In this document: in pieces, positions 28,033 through 40,318 of the stretch
Position numbering within the stretch: position 1 is the stretch's first letter
Layout: each line of letters opens with the position of its first letter
Assembly: GCF_015482765.1 (NCBI RefSeq)
Contig: NZ_JADMLB010000017.1
Span: 62,001-126,000, forward strand
Source: Halodesulfovibrio sp.
GTDB taxonomy: Bacteria; Desulfobacterota; Desulfovibrionia; Desulfovibrionales; Desulfovibrionaceae
Direction of reading: 5' to 3'
DNA: 64,000 nucleotides
The notes under the pieces: generated by a model
Told to the model about the DNA's origin: nothing
Databases searched by the model: none
The model's input: the letters and a program-made list of their open reading frames with translations, nothing else
Program-made: the position numbers and the translations under genes

Positions 28033-29031
28033 TTATCGACTGAACTTTACGCGTCCCTTACCAAGCAGATCATGCATATGCACAATGCCGCAAAGTTTAC
28101 CGTCGTTTTCAACAACAGGCAGAACCGTAATTTCTTTTTCTTCCATAAAATCAAGAAGCTGAGCCACAGAAGAACCTTTTTGAGCTCTGTATGGGTCGCT
28201 GATCATGATGCGGGAAGAAGGTTGTTCCATGTCGAGTGTACCTTTGCAGATGAGTCGACGCAGGTCGCCATCTGTAAGGATACCTGTAAGGCAGCCTTTT
28301 TCATCAGTAAACACAACAACTCCGAGATGCCCTTTATCCATAACTGCAAGTGCTTCAGCAAGAGGTGTCTCTTCTGTAACAACAGGGTCTGAGTCGCGAA
28401 GAATCAGTGCATCAATGGACATGGTAAGGCGTTGACCAAGAGCACCACCGGGGTGGTAGCGTTTAAAGTCTGCCGCTGTGAATGCTTTTGCTTCGATCAA
28501 GCAGGCCGCAAGGGCATCGCCAACAGCGATTGTTGCCGTTGTAGAGCTTGTCGGAGCAAGGTCGAGCGGACAGGCTTCTTTTGGAACACCCGTATTAATG
28601 ACGATGTCGGAAAGACGCGCCATAGTTGAATCAACGCCGCCAGTCAGGGAGATTACAGATGCTCCCAGTGAGCGCATAGCCGGAAGGACTGCGTTGAGTT
28701 CGTCGGTTTCTCCGGAGTTGGATATAGACACCACAACGTCTTCTTTTCTGATCATGCCCAAGTCGCCATGAGCGCCTTCAACAGGATGCAGGTAAAAAGA
28801 CGCAGTCCCTGTGGAAGACAGGGTAGCTGCAAGCTTGCGTCCGACGAGGCCGGATTTGCCAAGACCGGTAATAATTACTCGGCCCTTACATTCTGCAAGC
28901 AGGTCAACGGCTTTGACAAAGGAGTCATCAAGATTTGTTTTAACAGTCTCCAGACCTTCAATTTCAATCTGGAGTGCTTGACGGCCTTTAGCCAGCCAGT
29001 CACCAGCCGGTGTACAGGTACACTTATTCAT
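28033..29031 (-). CDS. kdsD: Arabinose-5-phosphate isomerase (KpsF/GutQ/KdsD type)
   Basis: 332 aa. A sugar-isomerase (SIS) domain (GLGKSGLVGRKLAATLSSTGT, HPVEGAHGDLGM, SISNSGETDEL) is followed by two CBS domains (about 205-325). It converts ribulose 5-phosphate to arabinose 5-phosphate, the first step of Kdo synthesis for lipopolysaccharide. It is the last gene of an operon after carB and purF, 28 bases behind purF; GGAG lies rather far (11 bases) from the ATG. The operon partner set is metabolic rather than envelope-related. Confidence 0.93.
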   Translation of the reverse strand: MNKCTCTPAGDWLAKGRQALQIEIEGLETVKTNLDDSFVKAVDLLAECKGRVIITGLGKSGLVGRKLAATLSSTGTASFYLHPVEGAHGDLGMIRKEDVVVSISNSGETDELNAVLPAMRSLGASVISLTGGVDSTMARLSDIVINTGVPKEACPLDLAPTSSTTATIAVGDALAACLIEAKAFTAADFKRYHPGGALGQRLTMSIDALILRDSDPVVTEETPLAEALAVMDKGHLGVVVFTDEKGCLTGILTDGDLRRLICKGTLDMEQPSSRIMISDPYRAQKGSSVAQLLDFMEEKEITVLPVVENDGKLCGIVHMHDLLGKGRVKFSR

Positions 29032-29059
29032 TATTCACTAAGCTCCAGCGTGTCTGTAA

Positions 29060-30445
29060 CTAGCAGTTACAGGACCCGCAATTGCTGCCCGGACAAGGGA
29101 TTGCATAATCCCCGTTAAAGCAAGCAAGACAGTAATCATCAGGAGATGACACCGATTTGAGCAGGCCTTCGATGGAAAGATAATGAAGGCTGTCCAGACC
29201 GATGAATTTTTCGATCTCCTTAACGGAATTATTGGCAGCAATGAGTTCCCCTTTAGAGGAGAAGTTGATGCCGTAGTAACACGGGAACTTGATAGGCGGG
29301 CAACTCACACGGAAGTGAATTTCCTTAGCGCCCAGTTCCCGTAGCTTCTTAACACGGGAGCGGATTGTGGTACCGCGAACAACTGAGTCATCCACAATAA
29401 CAATACGCTTATCTTTAATAAGGCTCTTAACAGGGTTGATTTTAACACGGGTGCTAAAATCGCGCATGTTCTGAGACGGCTGAATAAATGTTCGACCCAC
29501 GTAATGGTTTCGAATCATTGCATGCTCGTACGGTAACCCGGATTCCTGTGCGTAGCCAACAGCACAGTAAATTCCGGAATCGGGGAACGGCATAACAAAG
29601 TCAGCATCCACATGAGACTCCAGCGCAAGCTGATGTCCCATTTCTTTTCGACAGGTATACACGTTTTCGCCAAAGACAAGTGAGTCTGGGCGGGAGAAGT
29701 AGATAAGTTCGAAAATACAATGGCGTTTTTTCTCTACTTTCACGTCCATTCTGTAGGACTCAATAGAGTTGCCATCCATAACTATCATTTCTCCCGGCTC
29801 AACATTACGCACAAGGTCTGCTTCAAGCAGATCAAATGCACATGTCTCAGATGCGATCACATGTGAATCTCCGAGACGTCCGAGTACTAACGGGCGAATG
29901 CCAAGCGGGTCACGAACTGCGATGAGCTTATTATTAGCCATAAGCAGCAGCGAGTATGAACCCTTGGCTTCTTTGCAAGCAGCAAGTACCGCTTCTTCAA
30001 GCGGTTTTGTGCGCAAATGTTTAACAATCAGATGCACAATGACTTCACTGTCAATTGTGGTCTGAAAAATAGAGCCGCTTGCTTCAAGTTCAGCGCGCAG
30101 TTCCATTGTGTTTACAAGGTTTCCGTTATGCGCAATGGCAAGCTGCAGGTCTTTGTACTGAACCATAAATGGTTGAGCGTTTCTCAGACGGGAACCACCG
30201 GTGGTTGAGTACCGGATATGACCCATACTGATGTCGCCTTTCAGCTCCCTGCTTAAATGCTCTTCATTGAACACGTCGGGAACAAGTCCCATGCCACGTT
30301 CTTCACGAAGCTTTGTGCCGTCCCATGTTACAATACCGGCACTTTCCTGTCCTCTATGCTGCTGAGCATATAGACCAAAGTACGTAAGGCGGGCTGCCTC
30401 TTCGTGATTATAGATCCCGAACACACCACAATATTCACGTTTCAT
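29060..30445 (-). CDS. purF: Amidophosphoribosyltransferase
   Basis: 461 aa. First committed step of purine synthesis: PRPP plus glutamine to phosphoribosylamine. A five-residue propeptide (MKREY) precedes the catalytic Cys6 of the N-terminal nucleophile glutaminase domain. The PRTase motif is IVIVDDSVVRGTTIR. C-terminal cysteines (DYCLACFNGDY and PGSNCGSCNC) fit the [4Fe-4S]-containing B. subtilis-type enzyme, which is oxygen-labile. It follows carB with 28 bases between. Confidence 0.97.
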   Translation of the reverse strand: MKREYCGVFGIYNHEEAARLTYFGLYAQQHRGQESAGIVTWDGTKLREERGMGLVPDVFNEEHLSRELKGDISMGHIRYSTTGGSRLRNAQPFMVQYKDLQLAIAHNGNLVNTMELRAELEASGSIFQTTIDSEVIVHLIVKHLRTKPLEEAVLAACKEAKGSYSLLLMANNKLIAVRDPLGIRPLVLGRLGDSHVIASETCAFDLLEADLVRNVEPGEMIVMDGNSIESYRMDVKVEKKRHCIFELIYFSRPDSLVFGENVYTCRKEMGHQLALESHVDADFVMPFPDSGIYCAVGYAQESGLPYEHAMIRNHYVGRTFIQPSQNMRDFSTRVKINPVKSLIKDKRIVIVDDSVVRGTTIRSRVKKLRELGAKEIHFRVSCPPIKFPCYYGINFSSKGELIAANNSVKEIEKFIGLDSLHYLSIEGLLKSVSSPDDYCLACFNGDYAIPCPGSNCGSCNC

Positions 30446-30473
30446 GGCATCCCTTCCAGCCTTTTATGGAGAA

Positions 30474-33400
30474 TTATTCTCCAGCGTAATATTCCTGCAG
30501 ACTTCGAACTGTAAGTCCGCAGTTTCTCTGTTCTGCTATAGCCATAGATATAGCACGAGCTCCGGAAACTGTTGTGGAGTAAGGTACTCCGTACACCAGT
30601 GCTTCCTGACGGATAGACTTGGAGTCCTGCACGGTGCGTTTACCTGAAGCCGTGTTCAAGAGGAGAGCTACTTCACCATTCTTAATAAAGTCAACTATGT
30701 TTGGTCGACCTTCGTACACTTTTGCAACTCTGGTTGCCGGAATTCCGTTTTCTATGAACAGTTTAGCGGAACCGGAAGTTGCGAGTACTTCAAATCCAAG
30801 ATCAACAAAACGCTTCGCAACATCCAGAATGTATGGTTTGTCACGATCATTTACTGAAATGAAGACTTTTCCTTCCTGAGGCAGTACCTGTCCAGATGCA
30901 ACCTGTCCTTTCAAGAATGCTTCTTCTACTGTCTTAGCAATACCCATTACTTCACCGGTTGAACGCATTTCAGGTCCAAGCAGGATATCAACACCCGGGA
31001 AGCGGGAGAATGGGAAGACGGATTCTTTAACAGAAACGTAGCCGTGTTTACGCATGGACCAAGGGTCGAGGTCTGCAAGCTTTTCGCCGAGCATAACCTG
31101 TGTTGCCAGACGCGGTAACGGTACGCCGGTTGCTTTGGAAACAAACGGTGCGGTTCGGGACGCACGAGGGTTAACTTCAAGAACGTAAATCTGCTTGTCT
31201 TTAACCGCAAACTGGATGTTCATAAGGCCGACAACACGAATTTCTTTAGCGAGTTCGATGGTCTGTCTGCGAATTTCACCTACGATTTCAGCAGGGAGTG
31301 TATGCGGAGGCAGAACACATGCGGAGTCACCGGAGTGGATACCAGCTTCTTCAATGTGCTCCATGATGCCTGCAACGTATACTTCGTCGCCGTCACTGAT
31401 AGCATCAACATCAACTTCTGTTGCGTTCTCAAGGAATTTATCCAGAAGGATAGGGTGCTCAAGGTTCGCTGGAACATATTTATCGAAGTAAGTAGCAAGC
31501 TGCTCTTCATCGAAAACGATTTCCATTGCGCGTCCGCCAAGTACGTAGGAAGGACGAACAACCAGAGGGTAGGTGATAGTTTTTGCAGCCTTGCGTGCTT
31601 CTTCAAAAGACATAACGGTCGCGTTAGCAGGCTGCATCAAATCAAGCTTGTTGATAAGAGCCTGGAAGCGTTCGCGGTCTTCAGCGCGGTCAATGGAGTC
31701 CGGATGTGTGCCGAGGATTGGTACACCGGCACGCAACAACGGTACAGCAAGGTTCAGCGGAGTCTGACCGCCGAACTGGATGATTACTCCGTCCGGTTTT
31801 TCCATTTCTACGATGTTCATAACATCTTCAAAAGTGAGCGGCTCAAAGTAGAGACGGTCAGATGTATCGTAGTCAGTAGAAACAGTTTCAGGGTTGGAGT
31901 TAACCATGATGGACTGTACGTCCATGTCGCGCAGTGCAAAGGATGCATGACAGCAGCAGTAGTCAAACTCGATGCCCTGACCGATACGGTTAGGACCGCC
32001 GCCGAGGATGATTACTTTTTTCTTATCCGCAACTTCAATCTCGCTGCCTGTTTCATAGGTGGAGTAGTAGTACGGAGTGTATGCTTCAAATTCAGAGGCG
32101 CAAGTATCTACAAGGTAGTATACTGGCTCAAGACCGAGTTCTTTACGCAGCTGGCGGATTGCTGTTTCCGGTTGCTTCCACATTTCAGCAAGCTGACGAT
32201 CAGAGAAGCCGTACTCTTTCGCACGTTTCATGAGTGCATGGAGTTCTTCGTTCTCAGGAGCAAGAGAGTTTGCAAGACCAAAGTCTTTAATCTCTTCTTC
32301 CATGGAGATGATGTCTTTAAGCTGGTGGAGGAACCACGGGTCAATGAAAGTGATTTCGTGCAGTTCTTCGATGGTCATGCCAAGGAGGAACGCATGGCGC
32401 AGAGCAAAAACTCGTTTGGAGTTCGGTGTGCGGAGCAGACCCATGATGTCTTCCAGTTCAGGAAGTTTACCACGGTAGTCATTACCGAAGCCGGCAACAC
32501 CAACTTCAAGAGAGCGCATGCCTTTCTGGAAGGATTCTTTGAAGGTACGTCCGATAGACATAGCTTCACCAACACTCTTCATAGCAGTGTTGAGTTCGTC
32601 CTGAGCGCCCGGAAATTTTTCAAATGTAAAGCGAGGAAGCTTGGTTACGCAGTAGTCAATGGTCGGTTCAAAAGAAGCCATTGTCTCACGGGTAATGTCG
32701 TTAGGGATTTCATCAAGAGTGTATCCCACAGCAAGCTTTGCCGCAATTTTAGCAATAGGGAAGCCGGTTGCTTTAGAAGCAAGGGCAGAGGAACGGGAAA
32801 CACGCGGGTTCATTTCAATAACCACGAGGTCGCCGTTTTTAGGGTTCACACCGAACTGAACGTTGGAACCACCGGTTTCAACGCCGATTTCACGCATGAT
32901 AGCGATAGAGGCATCACGCATTTTCTGGTATTCAAGGTCGGTGAGAGTCTGTGCAGGTGCTACAGTAATGGAGTCGCCGGTGTGCACGCCCATCGGGTCA
33001 AAGTTTTCAATGGAACAAATGATAACGCAGTTATCCGCTTTATCACGCATAACTTCCATTTCGTACTCTTTCCAGCCGATGATGGACTGTTCAAGCAGCA
33101 ACTCTGACTGAATAGACGCGGCAAGACCCTGTGAAGCAATCGCTTCAAGGTCTTCCATGTTGTAAGCAATACCGCCGCCTTTACCACCCATGGTAAATGC
33201 AGGACGGATGATGATCGGGAAGCTCATTTCTTCGCCGATACGACGTACGTCGTCCATACTTCTTGCAATGTCAGAAGCTGGAACGCTGAGGCCGATGTTC
33301 GCCATTGCTTCACGGAAAAGCTCACGGCTTTCCGCTTTTTCAATAACTGACTTGGTTGCCCCGATAAGTTCAACGCCACACTCTTCAAGCACGCCGGATT

Positions 33401-33710
33401 CTGCAACTGCAAGGGCAGTGTTCAGACCGGTCTGACCGCCAAGTGTGGGCAGAAGAGCACAAGGTCGCTCTTTTCGAATAATTTCAGCAACCGTTGCAGG
33501 TTCAATTGGCTCAATATACGTCCGGTCGGCAAGTTCAGGGTCTGTCATAATCGTAGCTGGGTTGGAGTTCACCAACACAACTTCGTACCCTTCTTCTTTC
33601 AAGGCTTTAACAGCCTGAGTTCCGGAGTAATCAAACTCACAAGCCTGACCAATTACAATTGGTCCGGAGCCAATAACCATGATGCGCTTTAAATCTGTCC
33701 TTTTTGGCAT
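30474..33710 (-). CDS. carB: Carbamoyl-phosphate synthase large subunit
   Basis: 1078 aa, the normal length. It makes carbamoyl phosphate for arginine and pyrimidine synthesis, using ammonia channelled from CarA (not in this window). Two homologous ATP-grasp halves are seen ([17 protein letters not shown]... and [19 protein letters not shown]), with oligomerisation domain between and an MGS-like allosteric domain at the C-terminus ([24 protein letters not shown]). The start is ATG 33710 ([16 protein letters not shown]); longer in-frame starts are not supported and the ribosome site is weak. First gene of carB-purF-kdsD. Confidence 0.97.
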   Translation of the reverse strand: MPKRTDLKRIMVIGSGPIVIGQACEFDYSGTQAVKALKEEGYEVVLVNSNPATIMTDPELADRTYIEPIEPATVAEIIRKERPCALLPTLGGQTGLNTALAVAESGVLEECGVELIGATKSVIEKAESRELFREAMANIGLSVPASDIARSMDDVRRIGEEMSFPIIIRPAFTMGGKGGGIAYNMEDLEAIASQGLAASIQSELLLEQSIIGWKEYEMEVMRDKADNCVIICSIENFDPMGVHTGDSITVAPAQTLTDLEYQKMRDASIAIMREIGVETGGSNVQFGVNPKNGDLVVIEMNPRVSRSSALASKATGFPIAKIAAKLAVGYTLDEIPNDITRETMASFEPTIDYCVTKLPRFTFEKFPGAQDELNTAMKSVGEAMSIGRTFKESFQKGMRSLEVGVAGFGNDYRGKLPELEDIMGLLRTPNSKRVFALRHAFLLGMTIEELHEITFIDPWFLHQLKDIISMEEEIKDFGLANSLAPENEELHALMKRAKEYGFSDRQLAEMWKQPETAIRQLRKELGLEPVYYLVDTCASEFEAYTPYYYSTYETGSEIEVADKKKVIILGGGPNRIGQGIEFDYCCCHASFALRDMDVQSIMVNSNPETVSTDYDTSDRLYFEPLTFEDVMNIVEMEKPDGVIIQFGGQTPLNLAVPLLRAGVPILGTHPDSIDRAEDRERFQALINKLDLMQPANATVMSFEEARKAAKTITYPLVVRPSYVLGGRAMEIVFDEEQLATYFDKYVPANLEHPILLDKFLENATEVDVDAISDGDEVYVAGIMEHIEEAGIHSGDSACVLPPHTLPAEIVGEIRRQTIELAKEIRVVGLMNIQFAVKDKQIYVLEVNPRASRTAPFVSKATGVPLPRLATQVMLGEKLADLDPWSMRKHGYVSVKESVFPFSRFPGVDILLGPEMRSTGEVMGIAKTVEEAFLKGQVASGQVLPQEGKVFISVNDRDKPYILDVAKRFVDLGFEVLATSGSAKLFIENGIPATRVAKVYEGRPNIVDFIKNGEVALLLNTASGKRTVQDSKSIRQEALVYGVPYSTTVSGARAISMAIAEQRNCGLTVRSLQEYYAGE

Positions 33711-34100
33711 GGTGGCAAAAATCTCTGGTTGTAAAGGTTGCACCTTCTCGGTGAAGACAGAAAATACTGTCGGGCACAAAAATAGCGGGAAAGAATTCCC
33801 CGCAAGATTAATGACGTAAGAATCCGAGATTACCGTCAACCTGTAAGACAAGGAGCGGATTGTACCTCGAGCCCTCGCCAGAAATCTCCGTGTCTTACGC
33901 TAGCGGAAATCAAAAAGCAAACAAAAAAATGAAAACTGGGCAAAATATATCCTGCCGTGCAATGTAATGCAAGTGGCGTCCTAAATACTTGCTCTTCTCG
34001 ATTCTGCCTGTTACTCCCCAAACTGAATCTTTATAAACTACTGCTGTATCCAACAAAGTGATCAGCGTAGAACAGAACACTACATAAGGAGGCCGCTCAC
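33711..34100. promoter_or_regulatory. Divergent region of carB operon and hisHF
   Basis: 390 bases with no supported gene, no strong inverted repeat and no recognised riboswitch. It should hold both promoters. The only clear element is the hisH ribosome site AGGAGG near 34087. Confidence 0.5.
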
Positions 34101-34742
34101 ATGCTCGCGATTCTTGAGTACAAAGCGGGGAACCAGACAAGCGTGAAACGTGCGCTTGATCACCTTGGTATCCCAAATAAAATTACAGCAAACCCAGATG
34201 AAGTGTTGGCGGCTCATGGAATTATTTTCCCTGGTGTCGGTGCCGCAGGTCAGGCTATGGATGAATTAGTCGCCTCCGGTCTTGAAGCAGTGCTTCGTGA
34301 TGCTATTGAACAGGGGAAACCGCTGCTCGGTATTTGTGTTGGTTGTCAGATTATGCTCGATTACAGTCAGGAAGGTAACACTAAGACTCTTGGTATTATT
34401 CCGGGACAGTGTAATCTTTTTAATGACGAATGGAAGGACATGAACGGTGATCCGATTCGTGTTCCACATATGGGCTGGAACAAAATTACACAGCGTAAGC
34501 CGTGTGAATTGTTAAAAGGCATCAGTGATGACGATGAATTTTATTTTGTTCATTCATACTTCCCTGAGCCTGATCCTGAATATGTTATTGCAACAACGCA
34601 GTACGGCTATGAATTCTGCTCCATTCATGGAGGTCCCGGTTTGTGGGCTGTTCAGTTCCATCCGGAAAAGAGCGGACGCGCAGGACTTCGCTTGATCAAA
34701 AACTTCTACAACTACTGCGAGGAGGCCGCTAATGCTAAGTAA
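34101..34742 (+). CDS. hisH: Imidazole glycerol phosphate synthase, glutaminase subunit
   Basis: 213 aa class I glutamine amidotransferase that supplies ammonia to HisF. The nucleophile is in [12 protein letters not shown] and the His/Glu dyad in [10 protein letters not shown]. Starts [16 protein letters not shown]. It overlaps hisF by 11 bases, a coupled pair isolated from other his genes. ATG behind AGGAGG. Isolated HisH/HisF pairs can in some bacteria serve surface-sugar amidation, but the sequences here look like normal histidine enzymes. Confidence 0.93.
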   Translation: MLAILEYKAGNQTSVKRALDHLGIPNKITANPDEVLAAHGIIFPGVGAAGQAMDELVASGLEAVLRDAIEQGKPLLGICVGCQIMLDYSQEGNTKTLGIIPGQCNLFNDEWKDMNGDPIRVPHMGWNKITQRKPCELLKGISDDDEFYFVHSYFPEPDPEYVIATTQYGYEFCSIHGGPGLWAVQFHPEKSGRAGLRLIKNFYNYCEEAANAK

Positions 34743-35511
34743 ACGTATTATTCCGTGCCTTGACGTACGTGATGGAAGATTGACCAAGGGTGTAAAATTT
34801 AAAGGTAACGTGGATATCGGTGATCCGGTAGAAACTGCCAAGAAATATTACGATGAAGGTGCTGACGAGATTGTTTTCTACGATATTACAGCATCGCACG
34901 AAGGTCGCGGGATTTTCCTTGATGTTGTTGAGAAAGTAGCTTCAACAATCTTCATTCCGTTTTCTGTCGGCGGCGGTATTAATTCCGTACAGGATATGCG
35001 AGATGCCTTGAATGCCGGTGCAGAAAAGGTTTCCGTGAACTCCGGTGCTGTTAAGAATCCTGATATTATCAGTGAAGGCGCTGCCCGCTTCGGTAATCAG
35101 GCGATTGTTCTCGGTATGGATGTTAAACAGGTTCCTGTTACTTCCGAGATTCCGTCCGGCTATGAAATTGTTATCCATGGTGGCAGAAAGCATATGAATA
35201 TGGATGCAATTGAATGGGCAAAAACTGCTGAAGCGCTTGGTGCCGGTGAAATTTGCGTTAACTCTATTGATGCAGACGGTACTAAAGACGGCTATGAATT
35301 GAATCTTACAAGCACCATTGCTAATGCCGTAAATATTCCGATCATCGCTTCCGGCGGTGCGGGAAACCCTCAGCATATGTATGATGCCGTGACCGAAGGT
35401 CGTGCAACAGCAGCGCTCATTGCTTCTATTGTCCATTATGGCGAATACACCATCCCTGAGCTGAAACGCCAGATGGCTGCCATGGGTGCAAAAATGCGTA
35501 TGAGCTGGTAG
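34732..35511 (+). CDS. hisF: Imidazole glycerol phosphate synthase, cyclase subunit
   Basis: 259 aa TIM barrel that closes the imidazole ring and releases AICAR, linking histidine and purine synthesis. It shows [19 protein letters not shown] (catalytic Asp), [42 protein letters not shown] (second Asp), and IASGGAGN. Start ATG lies inside hisH with GAGG upstream. Confidence 0.97.
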   Translation: MLSKRIIPCLDVRDGRLTKGVKFKGNVDIGDPVETAKKYYDEGADEIVFYDITASHEGRGIFLDVVEKVASTIFIPFSVGGGINSVQDMRDALNAGAEKVSVNSGAVKNPDIISEGAARFGNQAIVLGMDVKQVPVTSEIPSGYEIVIHGGRKHMNMDAIEWAKTAEALGAGEICVNSIDADGTKDGYELNLTSTIANAVNIPIIASGGAGNPQHMYDAVTEGRATAALIASIVHYGEYTIPELKRQMAAMGAKMRMSW

Positions 35512-35556
35512 GTTGAGAGAGTGTAGACTCTCCTTGATCTCTTAGTAGAATAGAAT

Positions 35557-35590
35557 GAGAGCTTCTCTGTTTCAGGGGAGCTCTTTTTTT
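35557..35590 (+). terminator. Intrinsic terminator after hisF
   Basis: Stem AGAGCTTCTCT / AGGGGAGCTCT with two G-T pairs and a run of eight T. Confidence 0.82.
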
Positions 35591-35735
35591 GTGCGTAAGC
35601 TAACGGAAAAGTGACTTAAGCAGAGGGTAGGAATGACCTTTAAAGAGAGTGAGGTCTCTTTGTTGTCAGGCTGAGGGCGTGTGTAAAGAGTCAGCTGAGC
35701 TGTGCCCGCTGTATGTATCTGTCGATCAGTAAGGG

Positions 35736-36695
35736 TTAGCGGATAGTTCTGCCGCTGGTTTTAGCGGCAAATTTAGCAAGCAGGTACAACTTTGTGCCGA
35801 GCCAGTCGATAACGAGTGCAGGAGCTACAAGTGCATTGAGAGAGTCCTGACATTCGCTGAGAACTTCGTCGAGCTTGCGTTGGCGTCCCATATCAAGTTG
35901 GGCAAAGAGTCTTGCCAGCTCGCCGCCTTTTCTGCCGGTGATCGCTTTAGCCAGTTCATGTTGGCAGTGTACGACCAGGTGGGCAGCCAGTGTTGCGTCA
36001 AGCGCACCGCGAGTTCCGGTTTTGGTAAGCAGCCCTGTGCCTTCAACCATGAATGTCGCAAGCAGTTCAGACCATTCACGAACATCATCAGAATGGGCGG
36101 AAGTCTCTTCGCCTGTAGGCCACGCAAGGGTTACAACCCAACTTCTGGAGACCAGTGTAGGGAGTAATCGTTCGCGCTGCGGAGCAAGGAGAAGGAAGCT
36201 TGTGTTCGGGCGGGGTTCCTCAAGAGATTTGAGGAGTGCGTTGGCTGACGCGATGCTCAAAGACTGTGCTTCAAAAAGAACGACAACACGTTTTTTTTCA
36301 GAACGTGGCGGTTCGCCGAGGATGGAACGCAGTTCACGTATCCACTCAATTTTGATGGTTCCCGTGTTGTTCGGTTCTCCATCAAATCCAATAGATCCGG
36401 CGCGTCCGTCAAGAAAGAAGAGATCGCGTGATGATTTGGTAATCATCTGTTTGCAGGCACTGCACTCCAGACAGGGAGCTGGAGAGTTGAGGCAGTTTAT
36501 GCGCGCAGCCCAATAGAGCGCCACGGCTTCACGTTCATCGGTGGTTCCACCTTCGAACAGGATTACTTGTGGCGGGTCTTCTGCGAGCTGCTCAATAAAG
36601 CCCCGCACTCTGGCATGACGAGCATCCAGAGACGGGGCTATAATATCATGAGGCTCCAGAGCGGACTGGGTTGATTGGTCTTTTGACGTACCCAA
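35736..36695 (-). CDS. holB: DNA polymerase III subunit delta' (HolB-like)
   Basis: 319 aa clamp-loader AAA+ protein. The zinc-binding cysteines CLNSPAPCLECSACKQM, the sensor region ANALLKSLEEPRPNTSFLLL and the C-terminal helical domain are seen. The P-loop is degenerate (FEGGTTDER), as in delta' subunits that do not hydrolyse ATP. The start is TTG 36695 with GGAGG seven bases upstream; no ATG candidate fits. It lies 20 bases after purA on the same strand, so the two form an operon. Confidence 0.85.
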   Translation of the reverse strand: MGTSKDQSTQSALEPHDIIAPSLDARHARVRGFIEQLAEDPPQVILFEGGTTDEREAVALYWAARINCLNSPAPCLECSACKQMITKSSRDLFFLDGRAGSIGFDGEPNNTGTIKIEWIRELRSILGEPPRSEKKRVVVLFEAQSLSIASANALLKSLEEPRPNTSFLLLAPQRERLLPTLVSRSWVVTLAWPTGEETSAHSDDVREWSELLATFMVEGTGLLTKTGTRGALDATLAAHLVVHCQHELAKAITGRKGGELARLFAQLDMGRQRKLDEVLSECQDSLNALVAPALVIDWLGTKLYLLAKFAAKTSGRTIR

Positions 36696-36715
36696 ACCGT
36701 TACCTCCGGGTAAAA

Positions 36716-38071
<1,356 letters not shown>

Positions 38072-38204
38072 TTAATACACTCTTTGCGTACCCGTCAATT
38101 GATTCAAGGAGAAAAATTCACTAGCGGCGTATTAGATTCCTGTTATAATGCCGCTACGATGAAAAAAGTTACAGGTACAGTTTGTTACCTGCTTCGGAGA
38201 TTCT

Positions 38205-39818
38205 ATGAAGAGACGTTTTTTCACCTCGTGGGAAGTAGTTTTACTACTCCTGCTGATAACAGCGCAGGCAGCGCTTATGGTAGGGCAAGAAATTGTAACC
38301 TACCTTTACCGCATTCCTCCGGTTCGCGTTGTTGTGCCCAACGTTTCTCAGTTCTCCTCCCTTGTTTCACCATACGGACTGGGCGTTGACGGGGAATTGC
38401 TGAGTAGTTTTGCTAAAGAAAAAGGCTACACAATCAGCATTATTCGCGTAAAAAGCGATGAAGAGGCATGGGAGCTTATCTCAAAAGATAAAGCTGACTT
38501 GCTTGTAGGGTTCGGCGGCGAAGTGCCGGAGGACTTTGCAAAGAAAATTACTGCCGGTCCTGCGTATGATGATTACCAATCTGTCATAATCAAAGATACT
38601 AAGCAGGCAGATAACGAAGAATTACAGGCTCTTTGCAGCAGTCTTCTGGATACAGTTCCTGAGGGCGTAGATGAAGAGGTGTATCGGGAAAATGCTAACT
38701 TCCTTTCTTCGCTTGCCGAGGCATTGCCGGAAGTTGTCTCTCCTCGTGAAGGCAGTGAGCCTTCAGGTCAAACACCGTATGCAAAAGAGACGCTCGGAGC
38801 AACAACTCCAGCCCTTGATGAAGATAAAAAAGAGCGTAGAACGCCGCCCGCCACAGTAGCAGAAGTGCAGCAGGATGCTCTTGAAAACGTCGACTGTGTG
38901 GATTTTGACCGCTTCCACATGTATCATCTCATGTCATTCGACAGCAGCGAAGGTGGAACGGCACAAATTGATGTGCGTAACTTTACCATGCTGCAACCTT
39001 TCTTCCTTGATGTCGTTCCAAAGTCTCAGGTGCACGACGGCGACTCTTATCGCTGGTTCTGGCGAAACAAATTTTTTGCTGGAGTTGGGTTGCAAAAGGA
39101 CCTTGCTGAGTTCTGGGATGAAGTTAACGCTCAGAACATTGTCGCGGTGCTTAAAGAAAAGCACTATGGGTTCTTCCCTGAAGATTTGAATTACTATGTC
39201 GTCGGTAAGCTGAAAAAAGCATTACGACGTAAGATGCCGAAATATATTAAGACAATGGAAAAAGCGAGCAAGAAGTACGATGTTGATCCGTTATTGCTTG
39301 CTGCTGTTATTTTTCAGGAATCTCATTTCAACAACAATGCCCGTAGTCGAACCGGCGTTCGCGGGTTGATGCAGATTACACAGACTACTGCCAAAGAGCT
39401 TGGAATCAATAGGCTTGACCCTCACCAGTCCATTATGGGGGGAGCAATGTATCTGCGAAAATTATGGGATCGGTTTGAAGATCTTAATTTGAAGAAATGG
39501 GATAGGTGGTTCTTTACCCTTGCTGCATATAATCAGGGGTATGGACATGTTACCGACGCTATCAAGCTTTCTCAGAAACGAGGCGGCACGGGCAAAACAT
39601 GGCAGGAGTTGAAAGAAATTCTGCCGTTGCTGGCCTGGAAGCGGTATTTTTCTCAGACCAGACACGGCTACTGTCGCGGCTATGAAGCCGTAACCTATGT
39701 GGAAAATATCCGGTATTACTACTACCTGATTAACGGGCTAGTCGTTCTTTCTCGGCCTGAAGGCGAGCACCTTGGCAAGCTTAGGAGCAGCGTTGGTGTT
39801 GCTACCCCCGACGCTTGA
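38205..39818 (+). CDS. Membrane-bound lytic transglycosylase, MltF type
   Basis: 537 aa. An N-terminal membrane anchor or uncleaved signal (about 8-32), an extracellular-solute-binding-like domain (about 38-130), a variable acidic linker, and a C-terminal SLT domain (about 355-480) with the catalytic Glu in FQESHFNNNARS, plus GLMQITQTTAKELG and AAYNQG. It cleaves peptidoglycan glycan strands in the periplasm with anhydro-ring formation. The second, partial solute-binding half is unusually insert-rich compared with MltF of E. coli. ATG preceded by CGGAGATT. Its 3' end overlaps the convergent unknown gene by 81 bases. Confidence 0.85.
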   Translation: MKRRFFTSWEVVLLLLLITAQAALMVGQEIVTYLYRIPPVRVVVPNVSQFSSLVSPYGLGVDGELLSSFAKEKGYTISIIRVKSDEEAWELISKDKADLLVGFGGEVPEDFAKKITAGPAYDDYQSVIIKDTKQADNEELQALCSSLLDTVPEGVDEEVYRENANFLSSLAEALPEVVSPREGSEPSGQTPYAKETLGATTPALDEDKKERRTPPATVAEVQQDALENVDCVDFDRFHMYHLMSFDSSEGGTAQIDVRNFTMLQPFFLDVVPKSQVHDGDSYRWFWRNKFFAGVGLQKDLAEFWDEVNAQNIVAVLKEKHYGFFPEDLNYYVVGKLKKALRRKMPKYIKTMEKASKKYDVDPLLLAAVIFQESHFNNNARSRTGVRGLMQITQTTAKELGINRLDPHQSIMGGAMYLRKLWDRFEDLNLKKWDRWFFTLAAYNQGYGHVTDAIKLSQKRGGTGKTWQELKEILPLLAWKRYFSQTRHGYCRGYEAVTYVENIRYYYYLINGLVVLSRPEGEHLGKLRSSVGVATPDA

Positions 39819-40097
39819 TGGTGCGTCGTTTTCTGCTTCGCGTTTCACCATGTCAAAGGCTGCCTGCGGCGGCAGATTGCGAACATGACCCTGCTCTGAT
39901 TCTGCCCAGTGATGGTTGAAGAGCTGGTTTTTCCAGCGTACAGCCTGAATCAGTGAAAAAATCAACGCAGATTCTTCCCATTCCCTGCTCGGTTCAAAAG
40001 ATTCTGTCTTTGTTGCGTACTTTTCCCACAAATCCATGAGGGATGCTTCGTCGTATCCATTTAGCTGTGCAGCTAATTTTCGAAGGGCGCGTTCCAT
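39738..40097 (-). CDS. Conserved-looking unknown protein
   Basis: 119 aa, not recognised. It is soluble, begins MERALRKLAAQLNGYDEAS, has a helical middle rich in Trp (LWEKYAT, REWEESALIFSLIQAVRWKNQLFNHHW), and ends in a basic tail KLAKVLAFRPRKND. It starts with ATG 40097 with AAGGAG twelve bases upstream, rather far. Its last 27 codons are antisense to the end of the transglycosylase gene. It could be real because the composition is protein-like and it has a ribosome site; function is unknown. Confidence 0.6.
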   Translation of the reverse strand: MERALRKLAAQLNGYDEASLMDLWEKYATKTESFEPSREWEESALIFSLIQAVRWKNQLFNHHWAESEQGHVRNLPPQAAFDMVKREAENDAPSSVGGSNTNAAPKLAKVLAFRPRKND

Positions 40098-40318
40098 AGC
40101 AGTAAATTGCTCCTTTCTACATGTGAATAATGATGGTACCGAATCTCTACTGCAATCTGCCACAGGCTTCAAATGAAAATTGCCCCCCGTGCTACTGTAT
40201 GATACTTTCTTGCGCCTCTAGGGGTGTTGTTGCCGGGGGATGGCAACCAAACTCGGCGATGCACCACATGTTTGTGTTTTATTTGGGCTACTAACATAAC
40301 AAGCGGAGTCAAAACCTC

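Noticed and set aside
31302-33107. A 601-codon open frame on the + strand inside carB
   Set aside because: It is antisense to a gene whose full length and motifs are certain. The translated sequence has no recognisable motif and is rich in Cys, Phe and Val, typical of an antisense shadow, and it has no ribosome site.
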